DNA from: Anoplolepis gracilipes
Lineage: Eukaryota > Arthropoda > Insecta > Hymenoptera > Formicidae
Assembly (NCBI RefSeq): GCF_047496725.1
Contig: NC_132974.1
Span: 4,843,501 to 4,907,500, forward strand
Reading direction: 5' to 3'
Length of the DNA: 64,000 nt
The notes beneath the pieces are model-generated. The model made no database searches, was not told where the DNA came from, and worked only from the letters and a program-made list of their open reading frames with translations. This document shows, piece after piece, positions 1-10,972 of this stretch. Within the stretch, counting starts at the first letter, position 1. Each line of letters starts with the position of its first letter. The position numbers and the translations under genes are program-made.

Positions 1-55
1 AATAGATTACGAGAGACGGAAATGCATGGTTTCGGAAAAAGTCACTCTCGCTCAC

Positions 56-193
56 CGACAAATCCCGATCGAGTTTCATCGCCGAGTGATCGAGTCACCA
101 AGGAATTCGTTGTCATAAACTCCGGCTCCCGCAGCAGCTCTTCTACGTCGAGGTGTCGCATCCCCAACATACCCGATCGACATTTTTGAAAAC
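56..193 (-). CDS. Candidate internal exon (unrecognised protein)
   Basis: Read on the minus strand, this 138-base stretch follows an acceptor-like site (pyrimidine-containing run ending CTGCAG) and ends at a strong donor, G|GTGAGC at 55-50. The frame open throughout starts with two bases completing a codon and leaves one base over, so both introns would be phase 1. It encodes about 45 residues, including HLDVEELLREPEF and NSLVTRSLGDETRSG, a balanced acidic/hydrophobic mix. I do not recognise the family. A second frame contains an ATG and ends at a stop inside the segment, encoding 35 residues ending EFLGDSITRR, so the frame choice is not secure. It sits at the left edge of the window, so its downstream partner is not visible. 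It could be a chance open frame between chance splice motifs. Confidence 0.25.
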
Positions 194-727
194 CTGCAGT
201 GACGTAAGATGAGCGAGTAGCGTTCGCGTGACGAGCACTCCAGACGGTTCCTGTTACACGAGCGCGCGTGATATTCCGCAGGATATTTTCTTGCCTCCGG
301 GTGTCAGGGAAAAAGGTAAAGAGAATCAAAAAAGATGCACCGGAGCACCGCGACCGCACGAATAGAATTCTTGCCAATGTACAATATCGCGCGTTTGCCA
401 CGTACACATTCTACAGGATATATACGTATTTACGGCGGAAGCTTGATGCATGGCATAGGTTCCGTGTTGCATAATAAAAAGGTCCGGGACCGATTCCGTT
501 GGCAGCGCGGAGGAGATACGCGAAAGGCCCGCGAATGGACTTTTTCACAAGGATCAATCACCGCATCGCGGATATATTTCTCGCATGCGGCAAGATTTAA
601 GGCTTCTGAGTGAGAGCGCAGCTCACGGATCGGTGCGAATATATATTTTCCGCTTCTATCCATGCTTCATGAAGCTATTGTGCCGTCGAGGAGAAGCACC
701 GCCTGACTTGGTTACGTACATAGCGCG
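194..727. other. Non-coding spacer, GC-moderate
   Basis: Mixed-composition sequence with several CpG. Overlapping open frames of 70-90 codons occur on both strands, which marks them as chance. No repeat, hairpin or splice pair worth calling was seen. Confidence 0.6.
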
Positions 728-1009
728 TTAGGTCATAGCGGCAATATTCCATTCTAACGTTCCGCTATAATGCTCGTCTATTGCAACTTGGCCATTTAAT
801 ATACTGTATCTCTCTGCATCGTCGGCTCGTAACCGGAAGAGCCACGATGCGCAACACTCAGAGTTCCCATTCACAATATTAGCTCTCACTTGAGCCACAT
901 TTTCGACATACGATCCATAAACTAATAATGAAGTACCGCTCTTCGCAAGACGGCGCAAAGTGGATCGAGAAGAGTCATCCACTGCAGAACTTATGACTAT
1001 AGCCGACAA
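728..1009 (-). CDS. Open frame, possible exon or coding fragment
   Basis: This minus-strand frame is open for about 93 codons and ends at a TAA. It has no ATG at its start; the frame simply opens after a stop, as an internal exon would. The composition is balanced, with stretches such as LVYGSYVENVAQVRANIV and YSILNGQVAIDEHYSGTLEW. I do not recognise the protein. No strong donor or acceptor is obvious; the best acceptor-like site ends TTCTGCAG within the frame, near 994. It is separated from the 56-193 candidate by about 530 bases without a clear exon. It could be an exon, a decayed coding fragment or chance; a run this long is expected to occur by chance in a window of this size. Confidence 0.15.
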   Translation of the reverse strand: MSAIVISSAVDDSSRSTLRRLAKSGTSLLVYGSYVENVAQVRANIVNGNSECCASWLFRLRADDAERYSILNGQVAIDEHYSGTLEWNIAAMT

Positions 1010-1055
1010 TATATATTAGATAAAGCCGATAATATATCAGAAACAAGGATGAAAT

Positions 1056-1079
1056 AAAAAAAAAAAAAAAAAAAAAAAA
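1056..1079 (+). repeat. A24 homopolymer
   Basis: An uninterrupted run of 24 A. The sequence just before it contains a short duplicated module (AGCCGACAATATAT, then AGCCGATAATATAT). No target-site duplication was found around the run, so a retroposed tail is possible but not shown. Confidence 0.97.
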
Positions 1080-1399
1080 TAGGTTAGACTCTAAATTAGA
1101 AAATCTATTTCAACTCATTTTATTCAAATCAAATTCTCAATGAAAAATGTTTTTTATTTTAAATTTTAGTGTGGTAAATTTACAATTAATTTTTTTATGC
1201 TTTAGTAAAAAAGATTTTTTATGCTGACATGTTATATACAACAGGGGATACAATTTATTGATAATAATTTTGTGTTTTATAAAAAATATTTAAGCATTAA
1301 TATTTCAAGGTATGTAAAAATTTGTGTTTAAATTTTCCTTTAACGTGCCTTTGTGTTTATACAATCAACTATTATGCTTCAAGCTATTTCATTGCTTGT
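1080..1399. other. AT-rich block between two poly-A runs
   Basis: This is a strongly AT-rich stretch bounded on both sides by long A-runs and set between GC-moderate flanks. No terminal inverted repeat or coding frame was found. It may be an old insertion or simply a low-complexity patch. Confidence 0.7.
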
Positions 1400-1424
1400 A
1401 AAAAAAAAAAAAAAAAAAAAAAAA
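1400..1424 (+). repeat. A25 homopolymer
   Basis: An uninterrupted run of 25 A ending the AT-rich block that starts after the A24 run about 320 bases upstream. Confidence 0.97.
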
Positions 1425-3577
1425 CATTGTCGAGTCGTATATCAAAAGCTCCTTGCATCTCATTGGTAGCTTCTATAACTAAATTTCGTGGTTCGGAACC
1501 GAAATCATTTATGCACTTTCCTATTTTCTCTAGCAATTTTCCAAACACGCGCGAAAGTAATAACAAAGTATTACGTTGCGAGAAATACTTGCTTGGTTAA
1601 CTCTATCACGTCGGAGAGCTTCCAACATACTATCTCGACATATTCGGAATCAATTCTGGTCGACGTATACGGAGGTTGAAAGTTATTCCGATCTCATCCA
1701 CCTCTCACACGGATACCGATGATATATTCTGAGGATGGTACAGCAAAATCGGCAGACTATCGGTCGAAGGAAGTGTATCATTCCGCCGGTGCGGAGTCCG
1801 GCACCGTAGCGGAAAATCAGATACGTTTCTCATAATTCACCGCGCTAGTAGCTCGGGGAGATACTTGGGTACTAGCGCGCAACCCTTTCCAGTCTGGACG
1901 ATGGCGGAGGACGGGCACGAGGGCGGGTCGAGGGCTTCCGCATTAAATTATAAAGTCAAAACCGTCGGGCAGAGATGATATAAATGCGACTATTATACCG
2001 GATAAAGGTGGGAAGGTGGTGGCACAACCGCCAAGCTCGAATCCGCGAACCAACCATGAAGACAGGACCTACCACTCGTTACCCGCCATCCTACCTCTCG
2101 AGCCGCACACAGCCGCGAACGATAAGTGTTTGAAATATTGAAAGCTGAAGCGCAACTCACCATCCCTTCTTGACGACTATCAATAGCGATAGTAAGAGTG
2201 CTGTGGACGGGAATAATGTTGCCATTTATGTGGCAGGTATTCGCGATTATGGCGGGGAAGTAAAATCGACGCAGGATAAGAGAGTAACAGCGCGGAAGAT
2301 GTTTCGAAGCCGTTTGATATGCGTGTGACTGATACCATTTATTTGTCTTCAAATATATCTTTTAAATTGACACGGCCATATATTTATAAATAAATGCATC
2401 GTTCGAGAAGAAAGAAGATGCAAAATCTTTTAAAATCATAGAAAAAAAATCAACTCGTATTACTTACCACATTCTGTTATGATTAATCGATAATAATTAG
2501 AGAAATGAAAATAGTGTACTCTAAAAATAATGAGAAGCTGCGCGGCAAGCATTGTGTAATATGTACATCTCAAATAGATTCCGTAACATAATTATTCATA
2601 ATTTAATCGTAGACTGAATTATTAGCCAACGCGACTATCATTGACCGTAGAAAATGTGACAGTTCACATGATTCTATAAATTAATCATCACGGTAATATG
2701 ATTGGATCTATTGTTAGTAATCATTCAAAATCAGATAAACGCCAATCTGCAATATTAATTGGCAACGGATTAAGTTTTTAGTCGTCATAAAACGTGCAAG
2801 ATATTCCGGACAAAGATGTCGGTTCTGACGTTTCGCGACGGTATGCGATCCGCGTAATTCGCATAAATCCCAATGTATAAATATCGGAATGCACTTTTCA
2901 TCATGGTGAGTTTGTCGACGGGCGGTATATGGAAGGATGGGTGAATGCGACTACGAGATATCCATGTCCCTTGGGTAGCGCAGCAGGATTCGGAAAAATA
3001 TGGGGTTTGAAAATGTGAGAAAGCGCGACGCGTCACTAGAACGCCCACGAAGTATGCGCCGGCGAAGAACAGAAGAGGAGAATATACTAGAAAAGAGCAG
3101 AGAAATATAGGAGTCAGTCACTCTCAGCGGACGCAACGTATCGGAAACAAGGTGAAGGATATTAAAAGTTCCGCGACAATACGCCAATCACTTTCACGAT
3201 TCTTCCTTCCCTTGTTTCATGCCTGTCTTTTGTGCTCGTTCGCGTAAATACTTACGCATCACAGGCATTGTTTGCCGTCATAGTAATCGAAACCTCGCGG
3301 AAATCAAGAAGCCGTTTCTGACAATCAGATATAATTTTAAACACAATGTATATCGCGCTACGATATTCATACGTATTCTGATATATTTCCTACGGTAGTA
3401 AACCATAATGCGTTTATGATATCGATATATGTCAAAACGTATTAAAAATGCAGACACGGCGGAATAAAAATAAATTATCAAATTGCTGAAACGCGTCAAA
3501 TAAAACTGATTTCAAAAATAGCGTTTCATTATATATAATAATATCTAATAAAATTTTAATAATCACATAAAGGAATT
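1425..3577. other. Non-coding, alternating GC-moderate and AT-rich
   Basis: GC-moderate sequence to about 2340, AT-rich to about 2800, then moderate again. A minus-strand frame open over 1993-2352 (about 119 codons, non-ATG start) contains an ATG|GTGAGT donor-like site (2160-2155 read on the minus strand). No convincing acceptor precedes it, so it is not called as an exon. A stable hairpin at 1781-1814 is listed separately. Confidence 0.5.
1781..1814. other. GC-rich stem-loop
   Basis: TTCCGCCGGTGC (1781-1792) pairs with GCACCG and GCGGAA (1801-1806 and 1809-1814), interrupted by a TA bulge, around an 8-base loop. All 12 stem positions are Watson-Crick. Function unknown; it could be structure in an RNA or chance. 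Confidence 0.8.
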
Positions 3578-3604
3578 TCTTTCTTTCTCTCTCTCTCTCT
3601 CTTT
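3578..3604 (+). repeat. (CT)n microsatellite
   Basis: A TTTC/CT-rich run passing into an uninterrupted (CT)n tract within AT-rich sequence. Confidence 0.95.
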
Positions 3605-5262
3605 ATCGATTATTATATGCTAAATACGTAAGTTGCTCGCTAATATTCTAAATCGTTTTATCATGCGCTCAACTAGCTCTATATTCGATAAATAGAGACA
3701 ATAATATCCAATTTCCGTTTATTCGATAAATATATCGTATATCGCAACATATCGCTTTTCATCGATTATGGCAGCTATTATTATTATAATGGATGATAGC
3801 GGCATCATAATTCCGAACCGACAAATGCATCGGACCGATCGTTTTAAAACATCACGACCGAGAGGCAGCAACGCGCGTTGATTAAATCCTCGCGAGCTAT
3901 TCATTCTCTCGCTCTCTTTCTCTCTTGTCGGTAAACAAACGCGTTCGTGCGCCGGTAAACAACTCTTTTAATCATACAAAGCCGCCATCGGACCGCACAC
4001 TCGTTCTTTAAACTCTCGCCATATCGGCCATAAATCGTCGGCGCGCGCACAAACGAGCGCGTGCGATGTCGCGGAGCGATTTTTCGAAATCGTAATCCAA
4101 AGCGTGTGTTTATTACGCGCACCACGTAGCGATTCTGTTGTACTGAACAAAACGGAGCAAAGCTGGTGTGTGTGTGTGTTGCCGTTGTATGTGCGCGCCC
4201 GAGGACTTATAATTCTTCTATGACAACGAGGAATAAACGGTGCATCCGGCTCGTCTCCCTGGACGGCCACAAAACACTCACACCGCTGATTGCCAGTAAA
4301 TTGCGGGTGTCTCGCGTTTACAGCTCGGCTTCCAGACTCGAGCAAGTCCGAAGCTTTTTGTCCTCTTCTCTCTCCTCCCCTAGACATGTTACACATCGGG
4401 ACCGTCGCCGAGACAATCACCACGATATCGCGCCGTTCAGGTTGAATGGCCGAAGAACCTGAGAAGGAGCGAGACGCTCCTTCTTATTTTCATCCAGTTT
4501 CCACCCCGCTACTCGACTCTCGACCGGACGACCTCGTCCCGAGACAATTTCCACGAGGTAGTTTCGGCGTTGCCCGAACTCTCCCTCTTGTCGCTCCCGT
4601 TCTTTTCCACGGCGACTGCCTCCATTTTTCAATCGCTATTCGAGTTCCATGCTCCGTCTTGTAGATCGAATCCCGAGATCTCAGTCTAGTACCGTCTTGC
4701 CGACTGGACATTCCTACGACTTCCGAGAACTGGAAGACTGCCCGACGTCTTTTTTATTTGTTCTTAGTATTTCACTGAGTCAATCGACCGAAAACTAGGT
4801 GGAGTCACGGATCTTTTTTCGAATCGAACAATATAATTAAACATAAAAAATATTCAAGTGTTTATACGCGCGTCAAATGTAACATTAATATTTCGTATTA
4901 AAGAAAAGAAATAGAGATGTTTTGACGTTTACATATCGCTTAAACATAATATTTGCATGAGAATATATAAGTTCTTTATTTTTACAATTATACTGACGTT
5001 AATCATGACAGTAACAGAGTAACAGAGTTACTCTCTAAAAATCTGTGATAAAAATCACGAATCTTAATAATACATATCATAAAAAATAATTTATGGACAT
5101 TACATGGTCAGCTCTGCTGGTCTTTCTAAACGTTGGTTGCATCTTACCGACATTTTTTCTTGTCGCTCCGCGTCCCACTTTTGCGAAAGAAACATACGAT
5201 CGTAAGGCATTCAAGGATTGGCCTTGAGCTCACAAACACGGACGAGAGGCTCTCTCCTTCTC
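3605..5262. other. Non-coding; CpG-rich block 3.9-4.77 kb
   Basis: AT-rich to about 3900, then a CpG-rich block to 4770, then AT-rich again to 5130. A 151-codon minus-strand open frame (3968-4423) and a 98-codon plus-strand frame (4166-4462) overlap in the CpG-rich block. Each has skewed, low-information composition and neither shows a recognisable domain, so I treat both as chance. Confidence 0.5.
4166..4180 (+). repeat. (TG)n microsatellite
   Basis: A short pure TG tract of about seven units. Confidence 0.9.
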
Positions 5263-5275
5263 AAGAAAGAGAGAC

Positions 5276-5312
<37 letters not shown>

Positions 5313-5324
5313 AAGAGGGAGAAA
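5263..5324 (+). repeat. (GA)n-rich purine tract
   Basis: Interrupted (GA)n with GACAGAGA and GGGAGGAAGAGGGAG segments. Tracts of this type can bind GAGA-type factors near insect promoters, but nothing here proves that. Confidence 0.95.
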
Positions 5325-5466
5325 GCGAACGCCGCCGTTATATTATTGCCCCATTATACTTCCACCTTTTTAAGCTCTCAGTCCGACGAGCGGCCGAGGC
5401 CCGACCTCATCAAGATATTAATTTCTTAGTCACTTAACTGCACGCGACGAACGAAACGTTTCTATA

Positions 5467-5907
5467 TTGATTTTCCAACGGCAGCCCCCCTCTCGCGCCT
5501 GTGTCCGCTTTCGAACCTCGACGCAAACGGCGACGCAACCACCCCTTTCGGGTTCTCGTGACGCAGAGACCCACCCCTCTTTCTCCGGAAGCCATCTCGT
5601 TCCCCGCGAGAGAAGCTTTCTAGCTATTTTCTTGCGTTCTTTGAAGGCGGGAAGACCCGCGTGTCCTATGCAATTCAATTATTGTAATGCGACTCCACCG
5701 GGCGACACCGTCTCTCGGCATTCCGGTGACTGTCTCGTGGTTACGGAAGCTTTCCCTTTTCCTTCTTTCTTCCCTCGATCTCCCTTCTTTTTAGCTATCT
5801 ATATATATCCACCTCTCTCGCTCTTTCTTTCTTAGCGTTCTCCATTTCCGTTCATCGTCTTTCGTATTCTTTCGGTGCGCCAGCCGTGAAAGGGCAGCCA
5901 ACCGGAG
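5467..5907 (+). other. Possible 5' exon ending at GGAG|GTAAGC
   Basis: A CpG-rich block downstream of the purine tract ends in a good donor-like site, GGAG|GTAAGC, with the exon side ending at 5907. The block holds a 122-codon plus-strand frame (5467-5835) that is Ser/Pro/Phe-rich at its end and unlike a conserved domain. If this is an exon it is more likely 5' untranslated. An initiator-like TCAGTC near 5380 is the only promoter hint, and no TATA box is positioned for it. Weak support. Confidence 0.15.
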
Positions 5908-8090
5908 GTAAGCTATCGGAATTCAAGTCTAACTAGCGCTACGGCGCACTGAATTAAAAAGCGAAGATCGATGAAACCTCGACTTCACCTTATTATACCG
6001 CTATAGAATCACTGTAGCAGGCCAGTCAGCAAGCTATGATAAGGCTTTCCTATAAATTATCGCTCTATCTCGACTGACGAAAACTTGTTTTTCTGCTAAA
6101 CGTGCAATTTCGCTTTTTCGCATGATTGTACATGACTTTTAAAATTTCTTTAATGAATAGCTAGTATATTAAATAATATGTTGTTCAAATAACAATGTTC
6201 AATGTTCACATAAAGTGAAAAGTTGGCAACTATATAACTATATTTAATGTTAAAAGTGCAAAAGTATAGATTTTGCTTGTCTAACTAGTAAAACTTTCCG
6301 TTCGCTAAAGTATGTAGATTTTCGGTATACATGTAAGGCGGATATAAAAACCAACGTCACGCGACAACGTGAATAGCAAAGTTTTATGAGAAAAATATTT
6401 TCTCGCACAGAAAAGGGCGGACCTATACTTGACAGAATACAAAGAAATTAGCCGGCGTGACGAAGTAATTCCGCGGGAGTGCAGGAGGTACGTATATATA
6501 TCGCTGTTAAATGATAGCCGTCATGGTATAAGAAATAGCGTGCGGCTTAAAGTCACGTCGTTTCTACGAAAGGTTCACGTGATTGCAGAAAGCGACGCCT
6601 CTTAGATTTGATTGTGTAATACAAGCACTTGTACGAGCGAGCGACGAGGAGGAGGGGTCTGACGCAAGGTGGTTGTACGAGAACGATTCGCGAAAGAGGG
6701 TGCACGGAGGAAAGGGCCGCGGCAGGAGACGGATTTCGCGCACGAAAGAGAGAATGAGGGAAGCGCGAGTGTAATGGCATAGAATCTCGCAGGTGTCGGC
6801 ACGATTCTTCTTCCCTTTTTACCACGGCGTCGATTTGAGAAGTTTTAATACTTGATGGAGCGAGCTGCTGCCGCGTCGCCGCCACCGTCGCCGCAACCGT
6901 ACTTTTCGCATTTAGGATTCCGTGCCCGAGTCGAAGGTACTAAGGGTGCCTGCACACTGAAAACTTGCGCCTAACTAGGCTGCACAAAGCCCTTCCTGTC
7001 GTTGCCTTTTAACCGCATCATCTCTTTCGCCCACGGATGCTCGTCAATGAATCAGACTGCAACGAAAGACGACAAACGCACGTGACAAAAATGTCAAAGA
7101 GACGAATGTCGCGTCAATGAAATGGAGATCGATAGAATTATTTGCAGCCGCAATGTCAACTTCAAAAAAACCGTTTTTTTCACGAATAGTTTGTACTGCT
7201 TCGGCTTTTATGATGTGCAGACGTTTTTCTTGGATGAGTCGTTATCGCTAGTTTACCAATTTTACGAACCAATTTATTTCATTTCTTTTCTCTCCGGCGA
7301 GAGCAGATGACCGTCCGATTCGTTTAAAAAGCTCATCATCCCTCATGGGGAGTTACAGCGAACGGGCTCCCTTTTTTTACTTTCCTACGAGTTCAGCACT
7401 TTTTTTTCCTACGCGTTAAACGATTGTTGTTTTCATGGCGAAAGTTTTCGCGAGCTCAGCCAAAAGCCGTTTGTTTAGCTCGAGTTTTTCGCGCTGCTTT
7501 TGTTCATTCGGTTTAGACTTTTCAACGTTGGTCCAAATATTTTGTTTTTCGGATAATCCACATGCACGAATGAGCACGTTTCTTTGGATCGTATTTTAAA
7601 TCGTAGCATTATTCGGACGAAATTTTCTCACACTATTCTCAGTAACTTGATTACGATCGTAAACGGCCGGCGACGATAATAATTTCGCAAGAAAACTATA
7701 TCGGCCGTTTAATCGCCCACGCAAGAAGATTACGGCTATTACGCCAAGTATGACGTAACGTTGAGAGCGACGAAATTACACCGTGAAATGGAGCTAAATA
7801 TGTGTGCGAACGCGCGCTTGCGCCACTCGATTGACGATGAGCCAGTTAATTATAGCGGTATCGCGTGGTCGTCATGAAAACAATAGCTTTGTGCTGCTGT
7901 CAAGCGTTACGCGACAATGCCCTCGAATATCCGCGAAGCGCCGGGACACAAAATAATTGAGACATAATCGCGCGGCGAATGTTAAAAGGAAGTCATTAAG
8001 CTTATCGGTCCTGGAAAATGGATTTTAGGAGGAGGGAAGAGTTCATGTCCTTAATTTATGTCAATAGACAAAGATACAATTTTCGTTTAA

Positions 8091-8098
<8 letters not shown>
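5908..8098. other. Non-coding; no gene seen
   Basis: AT-rich 6060-6330, then mostly GC-moderate. A GATATAAAAACC motif near 6345 resembles a TATA box but has no exon signal after it. A purine-rich stretch at 6630-6770 yields overlapping 60-110 codon frames on both strands, of no recognisable content. Confidence 0.6.

Positions 8099-8124
<26 letters not shown>
8099..8124 (+). repeat. (AT)13 microsatellite
   Basis: 26 bases of pure alternating AT. Confidence 0.97.
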
Positions 8125-8127
<3 letters not shown>

Positions 8128-8951
8128 AGAATATACAATAGAATTTTCATATAATGTAATATTGTCTAAAGTTTCAAGAAATTGAATTTTGTTTCCCTAA
8201 CTGAAATCTTTGAGATCTAAAACGATGATACGGCCATATAAAAGTCATTTATCTTTGAGTAGATCCTATACTCGCAGTGAAACGTCCGCAGTCGAAATGA
8301 GAGCAAGAAAAATAACAGTAGAATGGGCTGCGTTTCGTGGTCGGAAAGTGATTTTGGCAGAGAACGCAGAGAGAACCTTCCGTTCTCGCCCTGACGTCTA
8401 AATTGTGTGTAGTAGAGTTTCTCGCGGGAGTGCTTTCTACATTTAACAAATCTCAGGACTCGCTAATGCCGCCAACTACACGGTCTTCCTTTTGGCAATT
8501 TCGAATACCACGCGAAAACGAACTCTGAGAACGAACGAATGAATGAATGCGAGAAAGAAACGTCTTAAATTGTTTCCGTCGTCGCGTTAAACAATGTATA
8601 AACTCTGTAAATCGCGTAATGTTGCAAATACACAAGGTTTTCATCGGTATTAGCTAGTGCAAAGAGTAAAGAGAGAAATATGCTAAGCTTAATCTCAATG
8701 TAAACACAAATTAATTGTTTAGGCAAAGTTGACGCCAAATATTCGCAAGTAAATTTTATCCTTACTCATAAACAGACTATGGTGTTTGCAGTTGATTCGA
8801 GTTAGACAAATAACGCGCAATAAAGAGCATGATAGACAGAACGCAATATCTATTAGCACTGAAGCCAGTGAAGCTGAAAGACAATCGTACCACTTGCGAA
8901 ACGTCGACGGAAAAAAAAAGAGAAGGGTTTGAGATAGATGGAGAACTAGAA

Positions 8952-8974
8952 AGAGAGAGAGAGAGAGAGAGAGA
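8952..8974 (+). repeat. (AG)n microsatellite
   Basis: About 11 uninterrupted AG units inside a longer purine-rich segment. Confidence 0.95.
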
Positions 8975-9366
8975 ATAATGAGACGAAGACAAAATCGAAG
9001 CGAAATAAAGCCGCGCGGAGTAGAATAAGAGACGTAATGACGAAATGAAGCTGCGAGAGAACGAGAGCAAATCGAAAGAGTAAAGAACGGTTGGAGGAAA
9101 AAGCGAATAGCGTGAAAATTACGCGGAGAGGCGAGCGGCGAAAGCGAAGCGGCGCGGTGGCAGGCCGGCCGAATCGGATATGGGATCTCTATTAAACAGA
9201 CCGAAATTCCCTGGGAAAAATCACACTTTGCGCCATTGGACTGATACGACGTGACGGCCCATGAAATGAACATCGCTCCCCGCGCTCGCTACGTTCTCAT
9301 GGCCAGCAGCCCTCGATCCGTTGGTCGCAGTATTCGCTGCTGCTGCTACATTACGAGCGAATGCAA

Positions 9367-9410
9367 GGTATAGGTATAGGTATAGGTATAGGTATAGGTA
9401 TAGAGGTATA
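9367..9410 (+). repeat. (GGTATA)n hexanucleotide array
   Basis: Six perfect GGTATA units (9367-9402) followed by GA and a seventh near-complete unit. It is not the insect telomere repeat TTAGG, nor an obvious derivative of it. Confidence 0.95.
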
Positions 9411-10186
9411 GTTTCTCAAGTCTAGTGAAATAGCCGCTTGCACTTTGGAACAGATACCCGAAAACGATTTCCGAGACCGAGAGACGCCAGAAGACGGTCG
9501 CGCCGTGTTCATCGCTTTCCGGACGACATTCTCGAAGAATGCGGCTGCGGTGGGGACTATGGCTCGTGGGATGGGACGGAATTAGTTTCCACCGTGTTAC
9601 AGTTAGCTACGCGAGCGAATCTACGATCTTAATTAACCGTAAATTGCGCAACCAATCCAACGGTATCGAATATCCGCTAACGATCGGGAAAAGACGGCAA
9701 TAGTATCCGTTAACTATCACGTCATCGATTTCTCGCATCTTTCGATGGTTCTGTTTTCACGATTGTATAACGTTTCCCGACAAGTAATTTTATCTTACGA
9801 TGCGAGAAACTCTCTGTGGATTGTAAAGAATGCACGATAAAAAGAGCGGAAAAGAGAAGAATAGAATTCCCTTTTTTTAAATGAACAACGCGGACAGCTT
9901 TTCGAAAAGTCGAGGAAAAAAGAAACTAGAGCGCAAAAGACTGCGCTTTAGTCTCTGGCAATTTTCTGTTTAAACAGTACATTTAATGTTTATTTGCTTG
10001 AGCTTCTCCGTGCTTTATTGACGCACAAACCGGAAAAGAGCAGCTGAGAAACAATACAACTGGTAGATTTCTCTGCTTGATTCTATCTTTAGGATAAATA
10101 AAAACAAATGCTCGCACAATATTATTGTAATCAATATGCAACTTCATTCTCGATTAATATTATAATGAAATTTACATTTGCAGAGG

Positions 10187-10192
10187 ATATGG

Positions 10193-10260
<68 letters not shown>

Positions 10261-10266
10261 CCATAT
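10187..10266. repeat. Perfect 80-bp palindrome with (AT)n core
   Basis: The left end ATATGGACAA (10187-10196) is the exact reverse complement of the right end TTGTCCATAT (10257-10266), and the pure (AT)n tract between is self-complementary. The whole 80 bases is therefore one perfect inverted repeat able to form a hairpin or cruciform. The unique flanking arms show this is more than a microsatellite. Possible origins are a very short palindromic element expanded at its centre, or a replication template-switch. Confidence 0.93.
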
Positions 10267-10762
10267 GTACATATCGTAATTTTGATATCTGAGGCTCAAA
10301 TCTTAATCTAATTTTTGCAAGAAGATTATCTCACAACTCTTGAAGTTATTTTGCATCGTGCATACAACGTTGTGTATGTACTTAAAGTTTTGTTGCGGTA
10401 GATTGTTGTCTTGCGTCAACATCACTATATTACTTGAAATCGGGGAAGTTATCCAGCGAATGGTATATCTCGAGGCATAGATAAGATCTCGGATGTTATA
10501 GTAATAGAAGAGAAAGAAAATTAATCCTGCGTGAAAGAATAGAATAGTGTCATATTTCATAAAAACTTGCTTGTCCATAAATCGAAAATACGAGCTGTTG
10601 AACATTTCGATTATCCGTATCTATTAAATTATACTGTATCGGTTGGTACACGTATTGTGCTATCATACCACGATATACCTTAGATCTTACTTACTGTCTC
10701 ATCTCAGTTGATGCTGATATTTAAAGCTGTAGCAGGATACTTACTTAAAATAATTAAATAAA

Positions 10763-10972
10763 ATTAAAATAATTAAATATAATTAAAAAAGTGAACATTT
10801 AAAATGTTATTAAGCATTTAGCTAACCTGAAAAATATGTAATTAAAATTGTGGATATTTTTAAAAAGCTATTGCACATAAAAAGTAACTAATTAAATATA
10901 ATTTAATAGAATTAAAATAATTAAATATAATTAAACGTAATTAAAAAAGTGAATATTTTTAGGAAGCTGTTG
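10763..10972 (+). repeat. AT-rich module repeated about three times
   Basis: A module of ATTAAAATAATTAAATATAA type followed by AATTAAAAAAGTGAACATTT occurs at 10763-10800. It recurs at 10911-10958 with about 10 extra bases. A related ATTAAAA-GTGGATATTTTT-AAGCTATTG segment lies at 10841-10872, matching 10940-10972. Spacing is about 100-150 bases. This looks like local duplication in an AT-rich block. Confidence 0.7.

Larger units (their letters stand above)
8125..10186. other. Non-coding; purine-rich segment 8.9-9.15 kb
   Basis: GC-moderate sequence. A 184-codon minus-strand frame (8719-9273) overlaps the (GA)n region, and its serine/leucine/phenylalanine-rich translation is the expected by-product of reading purine-rich DNA on the opposite strand. 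Not called as a gene. Confidence 0.6.

Noticed and set aside
3968..4423. 151-codon minus-strand frame
   Set aside because: About one frame of this length is expected by chance in 64 kb of this composition; no conserved motif, and it overlaps a plus-strand frame.
6215..6235. AGTTGGCAAC motif resembling a mariner terminal repeat
   Set aside because: Only about ten bases match, no partner inverted repeat was found within a few kilobases, and no transposase remnant is nearby.
8719..9273. 184-codon minus-strand frame
   Set aside because: Serine/leucine/phenylalanine-rich because it reads the complement of a purine-rich segment with (GA)n; starts without ATG and has no domain.
9367..9410. GGTATA array considered as interstitial telomere repeat
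   Set aside because: The unit is not TTAGG, the usual insect repeat, nor a simple variant of it.
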